A DNA stretch of 17,528 bases, from positions 1 to 17,528 of the forward strand of contig CALZAJ010000011.1 in the NCBI GenBank assembly GCA_945613785.1. Reading direction: 5' to 3'. Positions 1 to 7,633 of the stretch are shown in pieces; the stretch's first letter is position 1, and each line of letters begins with the position of its first letter. The notes beneath the pieces were generated by a model. The model was given only the letters and a program-made list of their open reading frames with translations, was not told the origin of the DNA and did no database searches. Origin of the DNA: an uncultured Verrucomicrobiota bacterium. GTDB taxonomy: Bacteria > Verrucomicrobiota > Kiritimatiellia > RFP12 > UBA1067. The translations under genes and the position numbers were made by a program.

Positions 1-98
1 CGGGGCTGTTCGTCCGCACGGATCCGGATCATCAGAATTCGCCGCGTCAGGAATATGAACGGATATGATCAGCTGTATCAATGAAACCGTGTCAATAA
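1..98. other. Unassigned left edge upstream of the uxaC fragment
   Basis: No frame in this stretch reads as the expected upstream part of glucuronate isomerase. One plus frame is open from base 3 to a TGA at 66-68 and ends in QEYERI. It could be the last 21 residues of a gene entering from the left, but I do not recognise it. The uxaC frame is closed by a TAA at 96-98. I see no insertion-sequence ends, tRNA or clear repeat here. Confidence 0.3.
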
Positions 99-488
99 GT
101 TCAGACCCTTTTCTGCCTCTACTCGCTCAACCAGAACGACAACGAGATCATGGGCTCGATTGCGGGCTGCTTCCAGACGGACGGCTCGTTCCCGCAGCGC
201 GTTCAGGTCGGTTCTGCCTGGTGGTTCAACGACCACAAGCTCGGCATGGAGAAGCAGTTGCGCGACCTCGCGAACCTAAGCTCGCTCGCCGGCTTCATCG
301 GCATGCTGACGGACTCGCGTTCGTTCCTCTCGTACGCGCGCCACGAGTATTTCCGCCGCATCCTCTGCAACGTGATCGGCCAGTGGGTCGAGAACGGCGA
401 GGTCATCGCGGACTTCAAGCTGCTGGGCCAGATCGTCGAGGACATCTCGTTCAACAACACGAACAAGTACTTCGGCTTCGGCCTGTGA
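99..488 (+). pseudogene. uxaC: 5'-truncated glucuronate isomerase (UxaC) C-terminal fragment
   Basis: UxaC isomerises D-glucuronate to fructuronate and D-galacturonate to tagaturonate in the cytoplasm, the first step of hexuronate catabolism. From about base 117 the frame reads LYSLNQNDNE, then GSAWWFNDHK, GMLTDSRSFLSYARHEYFRR and ILCNVIGQWVENGE. These are the well-conserved C-terminal blocks of the family. The normal protein is about 470 residues, and only about the last 125 are present. An in-frame TAA at 96-98 and no matching residues in any frame upstream show that the gene is cut at about 110-117. An ATG at 150 opens 112 codons, but that product would lack most of the enzyme. The stop is TGA at 486-488, and the 3' end overlaps the convergent MATE gene by 38 bp. 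It is most likely a remnant left by deletion or rearrangement; an assembly join is the alternative. The family assignment is very secure, the pseudogene status less so. Confidence 0.85.
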
Positions 489-1800
489 TTCGCTTCAGCA
501 CGCAGCGTCCGAGCAGGACGCACGAGGCGACGACGGAAAGGATCATCGTCAGCCAGTAGGCGGGCACCGTCGGGTGGCAGATCCTGACCAGGCCGTAGGC
601 CGGGATCCAGACGAGGAACGAGGCGATCGCCTGCACGCGGCACACATCGGCCGTCCGGCCGAGTCCGCGCAGCACGCCCTGCAGGACGAGCGTCATCATC
701 TCAAACAGCGTCTTCGCCGCGACAATCGCGACGAGGACGCGTGTCGTTTCGTGGAAGGCTTCCAACGTGACGCGCGCGTTCTTGAGGAACGGATCGAGAA
801 TCGGGTCCTGGAAGAGCCAGAGGACCATCACGTAGAGGACGGCGAGGACGACGGTCAGGATCGTCGCCGTCACGAGGATGCCGCGCACCGCGGCCGCGTC
901 CTTTCTGCCGCTGGCGCGTCCGACCAGGATCTCGACCGCGGAGGCGAGTCCCTGGACGGCGCCGTAGGGGATGTTGTTGACGGCGAAGACCGCCGTCGAG
1001 GCCGCAACCGCCGCCGGCGCGCCTTCGGACAGGAAGGCCGTGAAGCAGAAGAACCCGCCGATCTCAAGGACGGTCCGAAGTCCGTTCGGCATTCCGAGCC
1101 GCAGGATCTCCATCGTCTCCCGCGCCGTGAGGCTCGGCCGGAGCGAGACGGTCCGCGCGCGGAACTCGGGCGCGCGGGCGATGGCCACGGCGAGGATGAC
1201 GCACGGTACGACGTGAGCGATCGTCTGAGCGATGCCGGCGCCCGCCGTGCCGTCCGGGAGTCCCGCGAAGCCGGCGATGAAGACGGGTGCGATCGCCATG
1301 TTGACGAGGAACCCGAAGACCGTGACGAGTCCGACGAACTTCGTCTTTCCCTGTCCCGTGAAGAAACCGCCGAGGACCTGTGCGAGAATCGTAAAGGCCG
1401 CGTTGAGCATCAGGATGTCGAAGTAGCGCGTCTCGGCGGCAAGGACGTCCGGCGACGTGTTGAAGACGCCGAGGACGAGCCGCGCGAGCGGACAGCCGAG
1501 GGCGAGGAGCGGCAGGGTGAAGAGGGTGAGCCAGACAGACTGCACGAACGCGGCGAGCGCGCCCCGCGTGTCGCCGCCCCCGTGACGCTGCGCGAAGATC
1601 GTCCCCGCATAGCCGAGCGTCATGTTGAAGAACACCATGTACGTGACTGCGAGCATCGACGCGGGAAGCGACGCGTGGAGCGCCGTCGTCGAGTGGTGTG
1701 CGAGGAAGAACTGCGTCACGAAGGTGTTCGCGGCGAACGCGAGCTGGGCGAAGACGAGCGGCAGCGCCGTCCGAACAACGAGGGTGAAGTCCTTCCTCAT
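451..1800 (-). CDS. MATE family efflux transporter
   Basis: This 449-residue membrane protein begins MRKDFTLVVRTALPLVFAQL. It has about twelve hydrophobic segments in two related halves, the normal size and layout of MATE (multi-antimicrobial extrusion) antiporters, which export organic solutes in exchange for Na+ or H+. Blocks such as GGFFTGQGKTKFVG, and the second-half run NGLRTVLEIGGFFCFTAFLS, fit the family. The start at 1800 has a GGAGG ribosome binding site at 1809-1813, eight bases away. Its ATG overlaps the regulator's TGA as ATGA, so the two genes are co-transcribed and translationally coupled. The last 12 or so residues (GRSRSTCSCC at the end) are read antisense through the end of the uxaC fragment and look non-native. 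The substrate cannot be told. Its position suggests export of a sugar, metabolite or inhibitor linked to the polysaccharide locus, but this is only inference. Confidence 0.87.
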   Translation of the reverse strand: MRKDFTLVVRTALPLVFAQLAFAANTFVTQFFLAHHSTTALHASLPASMLAVTYMVFFNMTLGYAGTIFAQRHGGGDTRGALAAFVQSVWLTLFTLPLLALGCPLARLVLGVFNTSPDVLAAETRYFDILMLNAAFTILAQVLGGFFTGQGKTKFVGLVTVFGFLVNMAIAPVFIAGFAGLPDGTAGAGIAQTIAHVVPCVILAVAIARAPEFRARTVSLRPSLTARETMEILRLGMPNGLRTVLEIGGFFCFTAFLSEGAPAAVAASTAVFAVNNIPYGAVQGLASAVEILVGRASGRKDAAAVRGILVTATILTVVLAVLYVMVLWLFQDPILDPFLKNARVTLEAFHETTRVLVAIVAAKTLFEMMTLVLQGVLRGLGRTADVCRVQAIASFLVWIPAYGLVRICHPTVPAYWLTMILSVVASCVLLGRCVLKRITGRSRSTCSCC

Positions 1801-2972
1801 GCGTGCGCCCTCCGCGTCGTCTGCCTGTCGCGCCATTCGCGCATCGTGCAGCCGAAGCGGGCCTTGAACGCCCGCTTCATGAAGGCCTCCGATTCCCAGC
1901 CGCAGAGCGTGGCGATCGGTCCGATCGCCTGGCGTGGGTTCGACAGCAGCTCGCAGGCGCGGCGGAAGCGATTCTCGCGGATCTCCTCTGTGATGCGGTG
2001 GCCGGTCGCGGCCTTGAAGCGCGTCTCGGCGAGGCGCTCGGAGACGCCCATGACCTTGACGACATCCGCAGCCTTGAGACCCGCGCAGGCGTCGCATCGG
2101 ATGAGGTCCAGGGCGGTGAGAAGGCGGCGTCCGTAGAACGCCAGCCGTCGCGTGGAAAGGCGTGGCTCGACGCCGAGCGGCGCGTAGGTGAGCTTCTGCG
2201 GACGCGTCGCCGGATTCGTGAGCCGTTCGTGGAGGAGGGCGGCCGCCATGCGTCCGCCGCCGCGGAAGTCGGGCTCGACGCTGGAGAGGGACGGACGCAG
2301 GTTGTCGCAGAAGGCGGACACGTTGTCGACGCCGATGACGGCGATGTCGCCCGGCACCGAGATGCCGGCCATCGTGCAGACGTCCAGGACGGCGGCGGCG
2401 ATGTCGTCATTCGCCGCGAAGAGTCCGCAGGGCTTGGGCAATGCCTCAAGCCAGGGTCGGAGACGCGTGGCGAAGTCGTCCTTGTTGCCGAGAGTCCACG
2501 GGTCCGTGAGTACGTGGCACGTCCGTCCGATTTCCGAGAGCCGCGCGACGAAGCGCTCTTGCCGGTGGCGGCTCCAGGCCACGCGGGCGCTCCAGCCGAC
2601 GAAGGCGTAGGCGTTGCAGTCGGACTTTAGCAGCTCCTTCAGCGCCAGGTCCGCTATCGCCGCGTCATCATTGGAGACGACGAACGTCGCCTTGTCCTTG
2701 ACCACCGCTTCGCCGGCATCGATGTGAACGGCAGGGATGTTGCCAAATTCCTCGGCGGGCGGCAGGAGGTTGGAGGATCCCTCGAGGATGCAGCCCTCGG
2801 GATTCCAATATCGCAGGACGTCCGCTACGGGGCGTGCGAGGCGCGCCACCTCGATTTCCTCGACATGCCAGTCGTGCGCCACCGCGAATTCGCGCACGCC
2901 CGCGAGTTCGGGAACGCGCGATCCCGTGTGGAGGTCGGTGATGAACAGGATCGTCTTCATTCGTGACGCCAT
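1797..2972 (-). CDS. XylR-type transcriptional regulator (LacI-like sensor domain + AraC DNA-binding domain)
   Basis: This 391-residue regulator is the size of E. coli XylR (392). Residues 1-270 or so form a periplasmic-binding-protein-like sugar sensor of the LacI/GalR kind: KTILFITDLHTGSR at the first strand, AYAFVGW, then GLFAANDDIAAAVLDVC and GDIAVIGVDN near the end. The last 110 residues carry two helix-turn-helix units of the AraC family (ITEEIRENRFRRACELL, then IATLCGWESEAFMKRAFKAR). Such proteins bind a sugar and activate transcription from paired direct repeats. The gene is divergent from the PA14-GH50 gene, and the intergenic region holds a 23-bp-period repeat pair that also occurs before the beta-helix gene, so this protein is the natural candidate to bind them. 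Two ATG codons are possible, at 2972 and 2960. Neither has a clear ribosome binding site; 2960 starts right at the first beta strand. The ligand is unknown, with a galactose-type sugar the likely guess from the neighbours. Confidence 0.85.
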   Translation of the reverse strand: MASRMKTILFITDLHTGSRVPELAGVREFAVAHDWHVEEIEVARLARPVADVLRYWNPEGCILEGSSNLLPPAEEFGNIPAVHIDAGEAVVKDKATFVVSNDDAAIADLALKELLKSDCNAYAFVGWSARVAWSRHRQERFVARLSEIGRTCHVLTDPWTLGNKDDFATRLRPWLEALPKPCGLFAANDDIAAAVLDVCTMAGISVPGDIAVIGVDNVSAFCDNLRPSLSSVEPDFRGGGRMAAALLHERLTNPATRPQKLTYAPLGVEPRLSTRRLAFYGRRLLTALDLIRCDACAGLKAADVVKVMGVSERLAETRFKAATGHRITEEIRENRFRRACELLSNPRQAIGPIATLCGWESEAFMKRAFKARFGCTMREWRDRQTTRRAHA

Positions 2973-2977
2973 TCTAT

Positions 2978-2989
2978 CATGCCGGCATG
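2978..2989. promoter_or_regulatory. 12-bp perfect palindrome before the regulator gene
   Basis: CATGCCGGCATG is a perfect 12-bp palindrome lying 5 bp upstream of the regulator's first possible ATG, in its presumed leader. It could be an operator half-arm pair for another dimeric protein or for autoregulation. On the minus strand it also contains a three-codon open frame, ATG CCG GCA followed by TGA. Function is unproven. Confidence 0.3.
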
Positions 2990-3010
2990 TCTCAGCGCAA
3001 GAATTAATTT

Positions 3011-3048
3011 ACGGTTTCGGACATGTTTTAGATGCGGTTTAGGATCTG
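3011..3048 (+). promoter_or_regulatory. Operator A: tandem direct repeats, 23-bp period
   Basis: Repeat 1, ACGGTTTCGGACATG (3011-3025), and repeat 2, GCGGTTTAGGATCTG (3034-3048), are direct copies with a 23-bp period, about two turns of DNA. The same pair with the same period occurs at 7536-7573. AraC-family activators bind direct half-sites about 21-23 bp apart, with the proximal one near -35, as in araI1-araI2. This one lies between the XylR-type regulator and the PA14-GH50 gene and could control both directions. Direct binding by that regulator is inferred. Confidence 0.75.
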
Positions 3049-3056
3049 AAAATGTC

Positions 3057-3084
3057 TTGCCATCGTGTAGAATCTCAGCATCAT
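3057..3084 (+). promoter_or_regulatory. Putative promoter of the PA14-GH50 gene
   Basis: A TAGAAT box at 3068-3073 lies 19 bp after operator repeat 2, the same distance as TACAAT at the second operator. It has no good -35, as expected for an activator-dependent promoter. An alternative reading is TTGCCA (3057-3062), 16 bp, CATCAT (3079-3084); this also has a positional match at the second site. Either gives a short leader before the ATG at 3106. Confidence 0.5.
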
Positions 3085-3105
3085 CGAAAAAGGAGACCTG
3101 TCCCC

Positions 3106-6100
3106 ATGACCACCCCCCGATCCTTCGGACTCTTCTGCGCCTGCGCCCTCGCCTGTCTTCCCGCGTGGCGGGGCATCGCCGCGCCTGGCGGACTCCAGCT
3201 CGTGTTCGAGCAGGACGGTGCCGTCTGCGGCGCCTACGTCAACACGACGACCTACTACAAGCCGTGGGACGTCGCTGCGGATCGTCGGCTGCCGGCCGGT
3301 GCGCCGCACGGACTCGCCGCGTTTGACAACTTCACGGTGCGTGGCAACGGCGTGCTGCACGTCACGAAGTCCGGCGCTTATCGGTTCAAGACGATCGCTG
3401 ACGACGGACTCGTCCTCCACCTGAACGGACGGTGTGTCATCGACCAGCCGAACTATGCGTCCGGCAAGGAGCAGTTCAGCGAGCCGATCGAACTGGAGGC
3501 GAACCGGCGCTACCCGATTTCCTTCAGATACCGCGAGGGCACGGGGAGCGAACTCTGCCAGATCCGCCTCCTAGACGTCGCGGCGAAAGAGACGATCTGG
3601 ATCTCGGGCAACCTGCTCGAGCCCGTGCCCGAGCCCTGGACCTTCTTCGGCTACGGACAACGCAGCGCCTACGGCACCGTAGCCTACGACGCCACCGCCC
3701 GCGTCTTCGAGCTGACGGGCGTCGGACGCGGCTTCATGTACGACGGGGACGAGATCGACACGCTCACGCTGCCGACGGGAACGGATGACTTCGTCCTGCA
3801 GGCGACCTGCACGGTGCCGCAGGACGGCGCGGCGGCGCTTGTGGCGCGCACCTCGCTCACGAATGCGATCTGTCCCGGCGTCTCGCTCGCCGTCCGCCGA
3901 AGCGGCGTGACGTTCGCCGTGCGGGCGCAGCAGGGCGGCGCCGTGAAGGCGACGCAGGTGCCGGACGCGTTCGCCGCCGGGGCGCAGGTGCCGCTTCGGC
4001 TGACGCGTCGCCAGGGACGCCTCACGCTGGCGTTCTGCCAGTCGACGGGCGTCTGGACGAACGCGGGCGAGATCGCCGCCACGGGGCTTTGGGCGGGCGA
4101 CCTGCGCGTCGGTCCCGGCGTCTTCTCGCGGTCGCAGTCCAAGACCGAGACGGCGCGGTTCTCGCGCCTCTCGTTCGTGCCCGTGAGCGTGACGCCCGAA
4201 CTGTCCGTCACACGGGAAGCGTCCGGCGCACTGACCTGTCGCGTCATGACCGGGACGGACGCCGAGCGCCGTCAGGTGACGGGGCGGCGGCTGGGGAGCC
4301 AGGGCTGGTGGTGGTCGGACGCCTGCGCCTCCTTCGTGGCGGGCTGGACGGTGACCGTGACGGAGGCGGCGCCCGAGGGTGCCGAGGAGAAGGTGGTGAA
4401 GGCGACCGTTCCCGCCAGCGGAACGAAGACGATTGACGCCTGGCAGGGCGACACGGGCGTGAAGCTGTCCGTCTCCGCCAACGCCTCGTCCTTCTGGTCC
4501 CTCGGCCTTCCGCGCCCGGTCCTGTCGGAGCTGACGACGGCCCTTGAACCGGTGGCGCAGGTCCTGAACGGAAAGGGCCTCTGGCAGGCCGTCTACAAGT
4601 CGTGGCAGGACGGACCATCAGCGGCGACGCCGGATGCGACGCTCATCGGCACGCTTCCGGGGGCGTGGTCAGTAACGGACGGACCCTATGTCACGGATGC
4701 GGGGCAGTCCGTCGACCGCCAGAACTTCTATTCGCTCTGGCAGGGATACCTGTCCGTCCCCGTGAGCGGCTACTACAAGTTCCGCCAGAGCTACGTCAAC
4801 GGCTGCGCGAAGCTGTCCCTCGCGGGGCTGGATGTCTTCAGCGCCTTCGACCGCGTGACGGTGGAGAAGACGGAGGAGAGCGACTGGATCCGTCTGACGG
4901 CCGGCCGGCGCTATCCGATCAACGTGATGTGGAGGAAGGGGAACGGCACGGGCTCCGGCAGCTTCTCCTTCGCCTGGCGGCGGGACGGGACGGACTGGGC
5001 GCCGCTGCCGAAGGAATGGCTGTCGACGACGCGCTCCGCAACGGCCCCGGTGCGGCTCGACCGGGACGGCGTCTTCGGCGCCTGGCGCGACTACGACATC
5101 GGGACGTCCATCCCCGGCAACTCGATCGTGGAGGGAACGCTTTCGACGGGAGGACGCCGCCCCGACGCGTTCGACCTCACCTTCCTGGCCTCGTCCGGCG
5201 AGGGGTCGTTCGACAACGGACTGACGACCGACGCGATCCACTTCCTCGCGCGGCCGATGGACGGCGACTTCCTCATCGAGGCGAACGTCTCGTTGCCGAC
5301 AGGATACAACGGGGGCAAGGGCGTGTGGCGCCGCCTCGGACTCTGCGTGCGCGAGTCGCCGACCGCGGCGAACGCGCGCTGCATCACGGCGGTGCGGTCG
5401 TATGCCGACGGACGCCTGATGGCGCAGATGCGCAACCGGATGGGCGCGGCGCTCACGACGTTCTTCTCGCGGAACCTCGGCACGGGCACGGCGCGCATCG
5501 GCCTCGAGCGTCTCGAGGGTAAGTTGAACGTCTACATCGACGGACGCAGGGTCGCGACGCGGTCGCTGGACGGCTGGCCCGAACGGCTCTACGTCGGTTT
5601 TGCGGGTTCCTCCTGGGCGAAGGAGCATCAGGCCGTCGCGTTCTTCCAGAACTGCCGCGTGAAGAAGCAGATCTTCCACGGGTTCTTCATCTCCATCACC
5701 GAGCCGCAGCCGGATCCGCTGCCGTTCACGATGGAGGACTTCGCACCTGTCTACAAGGCGACGGTCTTGAAGTTGGGCAAGGGGGCCGTGCGCCTGCAGA
5801 TGCCGAGCGCGGAATGGAGCACGGGCGCGCTCTATTCGAACAGCAACGGCGTCGACCTCTCGCAGGGCCGCTACCTCGCGGCGGACGTCGAGAACCTTTC
5901 GACGACGCGGCAGATGCGCCTGACGATGCACGTGTCAGCGGGCGGCGTCATCACCGACTCGGATGACCATGCCGCGGCGATCCTGGCGCAGAACCGGTCC
6001 GTCAACACGGGCATCGCCCTCAATCCCGGTGAGAAGGGCACGATGATGCTCCTGCTGCCGCATGTGGATATCTACGGCTATCCAGACGGTGCGAAGGGCG

Positions 6101-7530
6101 TGTACACGATTGACACGCACCATGTGACGGACATCGCATTCAAGATCCAGTGGCCGTACGAGAATGAGTTCAAGGGACTCGTCGACTGCAAGGTGTCGAA
6201 CCTCAGGCTGGTGTCCTTCGCGGACAAGTCCCGCGCCGTGCCGCGCGAGAGATACCTGCCGTTCGTCGACAACTACGGACAGTTCATCCACGACAAATGG
6301 TCGGCGAAGGTGACGAACGACGTGCAGCTCGTCGAGGATCTCGTCCGCGAACGTGCGGAACTGAAGCCGGCGCCCGCGACCTGGGACGAATACGGCGGCT
6401 GGGCGAACGGTCCGCAGCGCACGGCGATGGGACACTTCCGCACGGAAAAGGTCGACGGCAGGTGGTGGTTCGTCACCCCGTCGGGACACCTCTTCTTCTC
6501 CTTTGGGATGAACGTCGCGCGGACAATGACGGACGCGTCGAGCGGTCCCGCCCATCCCGCCTGGTACGCCGACGGGGTGAACAAGAGGGGCAGCATGTCC
6601 TACACGCTCTGGAACCTTCAGAAGAAGTTCGGCACAAGTGCGTATACCGAGCCGTACTACGACTTCCTCCTCGACCGCTTCGACTCCTGGGGCATCAACA
6701 CAATCGGCAACTGGAGCGCGGGCGACCTCTGCCGGAAGGGGCGCAAGCCGTACGTCTGCACGATCTATTCGCGCGATTCGTCCGTTCCGTCGCTGCCGAA
6801 CTATTCGTGGTACGATTGCCTCGCCTCCGACTTCGGGACGAAGATGAAGGCCGCGGTGAAGGCGAACGCGGAGAAGGATCCGGCGCTCAAGAAGGCGCTC
6901 ACGGACCCGATGTGCATCGGCTTCTTCATCGACAACGAGCCCGGCATCGGCGGCGCCGCGGCGGCCTCGGGTGGGGACGAAAAGGAATTCTACCGCGCGT
7001 ACTTCAAGGCCTGCCGCGAGGCGATCAAGGCGATTGCACCGAACAAGCTCTATCTCGGCTGCCGTCTCGTCGGCTACCGCCAGTCGTCCTACATCCTGTC
7101 CGCGGCCGGCGAATTCTGCGACGTCGTCTCCATCAACGGCTACTGTAACTCCATCTACAACGTGCAGCAGGGGCTTCTCACCGGCAACGGCTTCGACAAG
7201 CCGATTCTGCACGGCGAGTTCCACTTCGGCTGCATTGACCGCGGCATGTTCAGCGCGGGGCTCTGTCCCGTCGGCACCCAGGTCGAGCGCGCCCGTTCGC
7301 TCACGCGCTTCATGCAGGGGGCGCTCGTTCATCCGAACATCATCGGCGCGCACTGGTTCCAGTACCGCGACCAGCCGCTGCAGGGCCGCGGCGACGGCGA
7401 GGCGTACCAGGTCGGTTTCGTCGATGTCTGCGACCGCACCTACCCCTGGCTGACCCGCGCGGCCCGTGAGGTCGGCGAGAACATGTACGACTATCGTCAG
7501 GCCGGCACGCTCAAGAACAGGATGAAGTAA
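3106..7530 (+). CDS. Secreted multimodular glycoside hydrolase: PA14-LamG-PA14-LamG-GH50 (agarase-like)
   Basis: This 1474-residue protein has a signal peptide (MTTPRSFGLFCACALACLPA..., probably cut near residue 25). Next come a PA14-like sugar-binding domain (about 30-173; GAYRFKTIADDGLVLHLNG), a concanavalin/LamG-like domain (178-360), an unrecognised stretch (361-485), a second PA14 domain (486-640; SGYYKFRQSYVNGCAKLSLAG) and a second LamG-like domain (657-855). The GH50 unit follows: a jelly-roll-like domain from 876 and a barrel from about 1050. GGWANGPQRTAMGHFRTEKV, GFFIDNE, GEFHFG and GAHWFQYRDQPL match GH50 beta-agarases. The catalytic acid/base should be E1278 and the nucleophile E1371. 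These are 93 residues apart, shorter than in Aga50D. The start at 3106 has AGGAGA at 3091-3096; an earlier in-frame ATG at 3052 lies upstream of the likely -10 box. The protein probably works outside the cytoplasm on a polymer. The family is secure; the substrate (agar or another beta-galactan) is not. Confidence 0.87.
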   Translation: MTTPRSFGLFCACALACLPAWRGIAAPGGLQLVFEQDGAVCGAYVNTTTYYKPWDVAADRRLPAGAPHGLAAFDNFTVRGNGVLHVTKSGAYRFKTIADDGLVLHLNGRCVIDQPNYASGKEQFSEPIELEANRRYPISFRYREGTGSELCQIRLLDVAAKETIWISGNLLEPVPEPWTFFGYGQRSAYGTVAYDATARVFELTGVGRGFMYDGDEIDTLTLPTGTDDFVLQATCTVPQDGAAALVARTSLTNAICPGVSLAVRRSGVTFAVRAQQGGAVKATQVPDAFAAGAQVPLRLTRRQGRLTLAFCQSTGVWTNAGEIAATGLWAGDLRVGPGVFSRSQSKTETARFSRLSFVPVSVTPELSVTREASGALTCRVMTGTDAERRQVTGRRLGSQGWWWSDACASFVAGWTVTVTEAAPEGAEEKVVKATVPASGTKTIDAWQGDTGVKLSVSANASSFWSLGLPRPVLSELTTALEPVAQVLNGKGLWQAVYKSWQDGPSAATPDATLIGTLPGAWSVTDGPYVTDAGQSVDRQNFYSLWQGYLSVPVSGYYKFRQSYVNGCAKLSLAGLDVFSAFDRVTVEKTEESDWIRLTAGRRYPINVMWRKGNGTGSGSFSFAWRRDGTDWAPLPKEWLSTTRSATAPVRLDRDGVFGAWRDYDIGTSIPGNSIVEGTLSTGGRRPDAFDLTFLASSGEGSFDNGLTTDAIHFLARPMDGDFLIEANVSLPTGYNGGKGVWRRLGLCVRESPTAANARCITAVRSYADGRLMAQMRNRMGAALTTFFSRNLGTGTARIGLERLEGKLNVYIDGRRVATRSLDGWPERLYVGFAGSSWAKEHQAVAFFQNCRVKKQIFHGFFISITEPQPDPLPFTMEDFAPVYKATVLKLGKGAVRLQMPSAEWSTGALYSNSNGVDLSQGRYLAADVENLSTTRQMRLTMHVSAGGVITDSDDHAAAILAQNRSVNTGIALNPGEKGTMMLLLPHVDIYGYPDGAKGVYTIDTHHVTDIAFKIQWPYENEFKGLVDCKVSNLRLVSFADKSRAVPRERYLPFVDNYGQFIHDKWSAKVTNDVQLVEDLVRERAELKPAPATWDEYGGWANGPQRTAMGHFRTEKVDGRWWFVTPSGHLFFSFGMNVARTMTDASSGPAHPAWYADGVNKRGSMSYTLWNLQKKFGTSAYTEPYYDFLLDRFDSWGINTIGNWSAGDLCRKGRKPYVCTIYSRDSSVPSLPNYSWYDCLASDFGTKMKAAVKANAEKDPALKKALTDPMCIGFFIDNEPGIGGAAAASGGDEKEFYRAYFKACREAIKAIAPNKLYLGCRLVGYRQSSYILSAAGEFCDVVSINGYCNSIYNVQQGLLTGNGFDKPILHGEFHFGCIDRGMFSAGLCPVGTQVERARSLTRFMQGALVHPNIIGAHWFQYRDQPLQGRGDGEAYQVGFVDVCDRTYPWLTRAAREVGENMYDYRQAGTLKNRMK

Positions 7531-7535
7531 GTCTT

Positions 7536-7573
7536 GCGGTTTTGGATATGCAAAAGGTGCGGTTTAGGATATG
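7536..7573 (+). promoter_or_regulatory. Operator B: tandem direct repeats, 23-bp period
   Basis: GCGGTTTTGGATATG (7536-7550) and GCGGTTTAGGATATG (7559-7573) are direct repeats with a 23-bp period, matching operator A at 3011-3048 in sequence, period and orientation. They begin 5 bp after the PA14-GH50 stop codon and precede the beta-helix gene, so that gene and the downstream GH50 and GH2 genes probably share control with the first GH50 gene. Confidence 0.77.
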
Positions 7574-7581
7574 TCAAAAAC

Positions 7582-7609
7582 TTGGTTTTTGCTACAATAG
7601 TGACATAAT
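7582..7609 (+). promoter_or_regulatory. Putative promoter of the beta-helix/GH50/GH2 operon
   Basis: TACAAT at 7593-7598 starts 19 bp after operator repeat 2, exactly as TAGAAT does at operator A. An alternative is TTGGTT (7582-7587), 16 bp, CATAAT (7604-7609). The region before TACAAT contains an inverted repeat, CAAAAAC-TTG-GTTTTTG (7575-7591). The consensus ribosome site AGGAGG follows at 7622-7627. Confidence 0.55.
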
Positions 7610-7633
7610 CACACAAGCAATAGGAGGATGTTT

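Noticed and set aside
150..488. An intact small gene of 112 codons
   Set aside because: Its residues are the conserved C-terminus of UxaC, which continues upstream of the ATG; this is a fragment and not an independent small protein.
574..2136. A 520-codon plus-strand frame opposite the MATE and regulator genes
   Set aside because: Highly charged Arg/Glu/Asp-rich translation without family features; it mirrors the two real minus-strand genes.
3052..3105. Earlier ATG for the PA14-GH50 gene
   Set aside because: It lies upstream of the probable -10 box and adds a charged leader before an otherwise normal signal peptide; the ATG at 3106 has a good ribosome binding site.
3106..3180. Lipoprotein signal in the PA14-GH50 protein
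   Set aside because: The ALAC and FCAC contexts lack the usual Leu at -3 and the region reads as an ordinary signal peptide; weak at best.
7413..7418. Further CGGTTT operator half-sites
   Set aside because: Single copies here and at 5594-5599 and 17261-17266 lie inside genes and have no partner at 23 bp.
7628..7633. Earlier ATG for the beta-helix gene
   Set aside because: It abuts AGGAGG with no spacing; the ATG at 7634 is six bases away from it.
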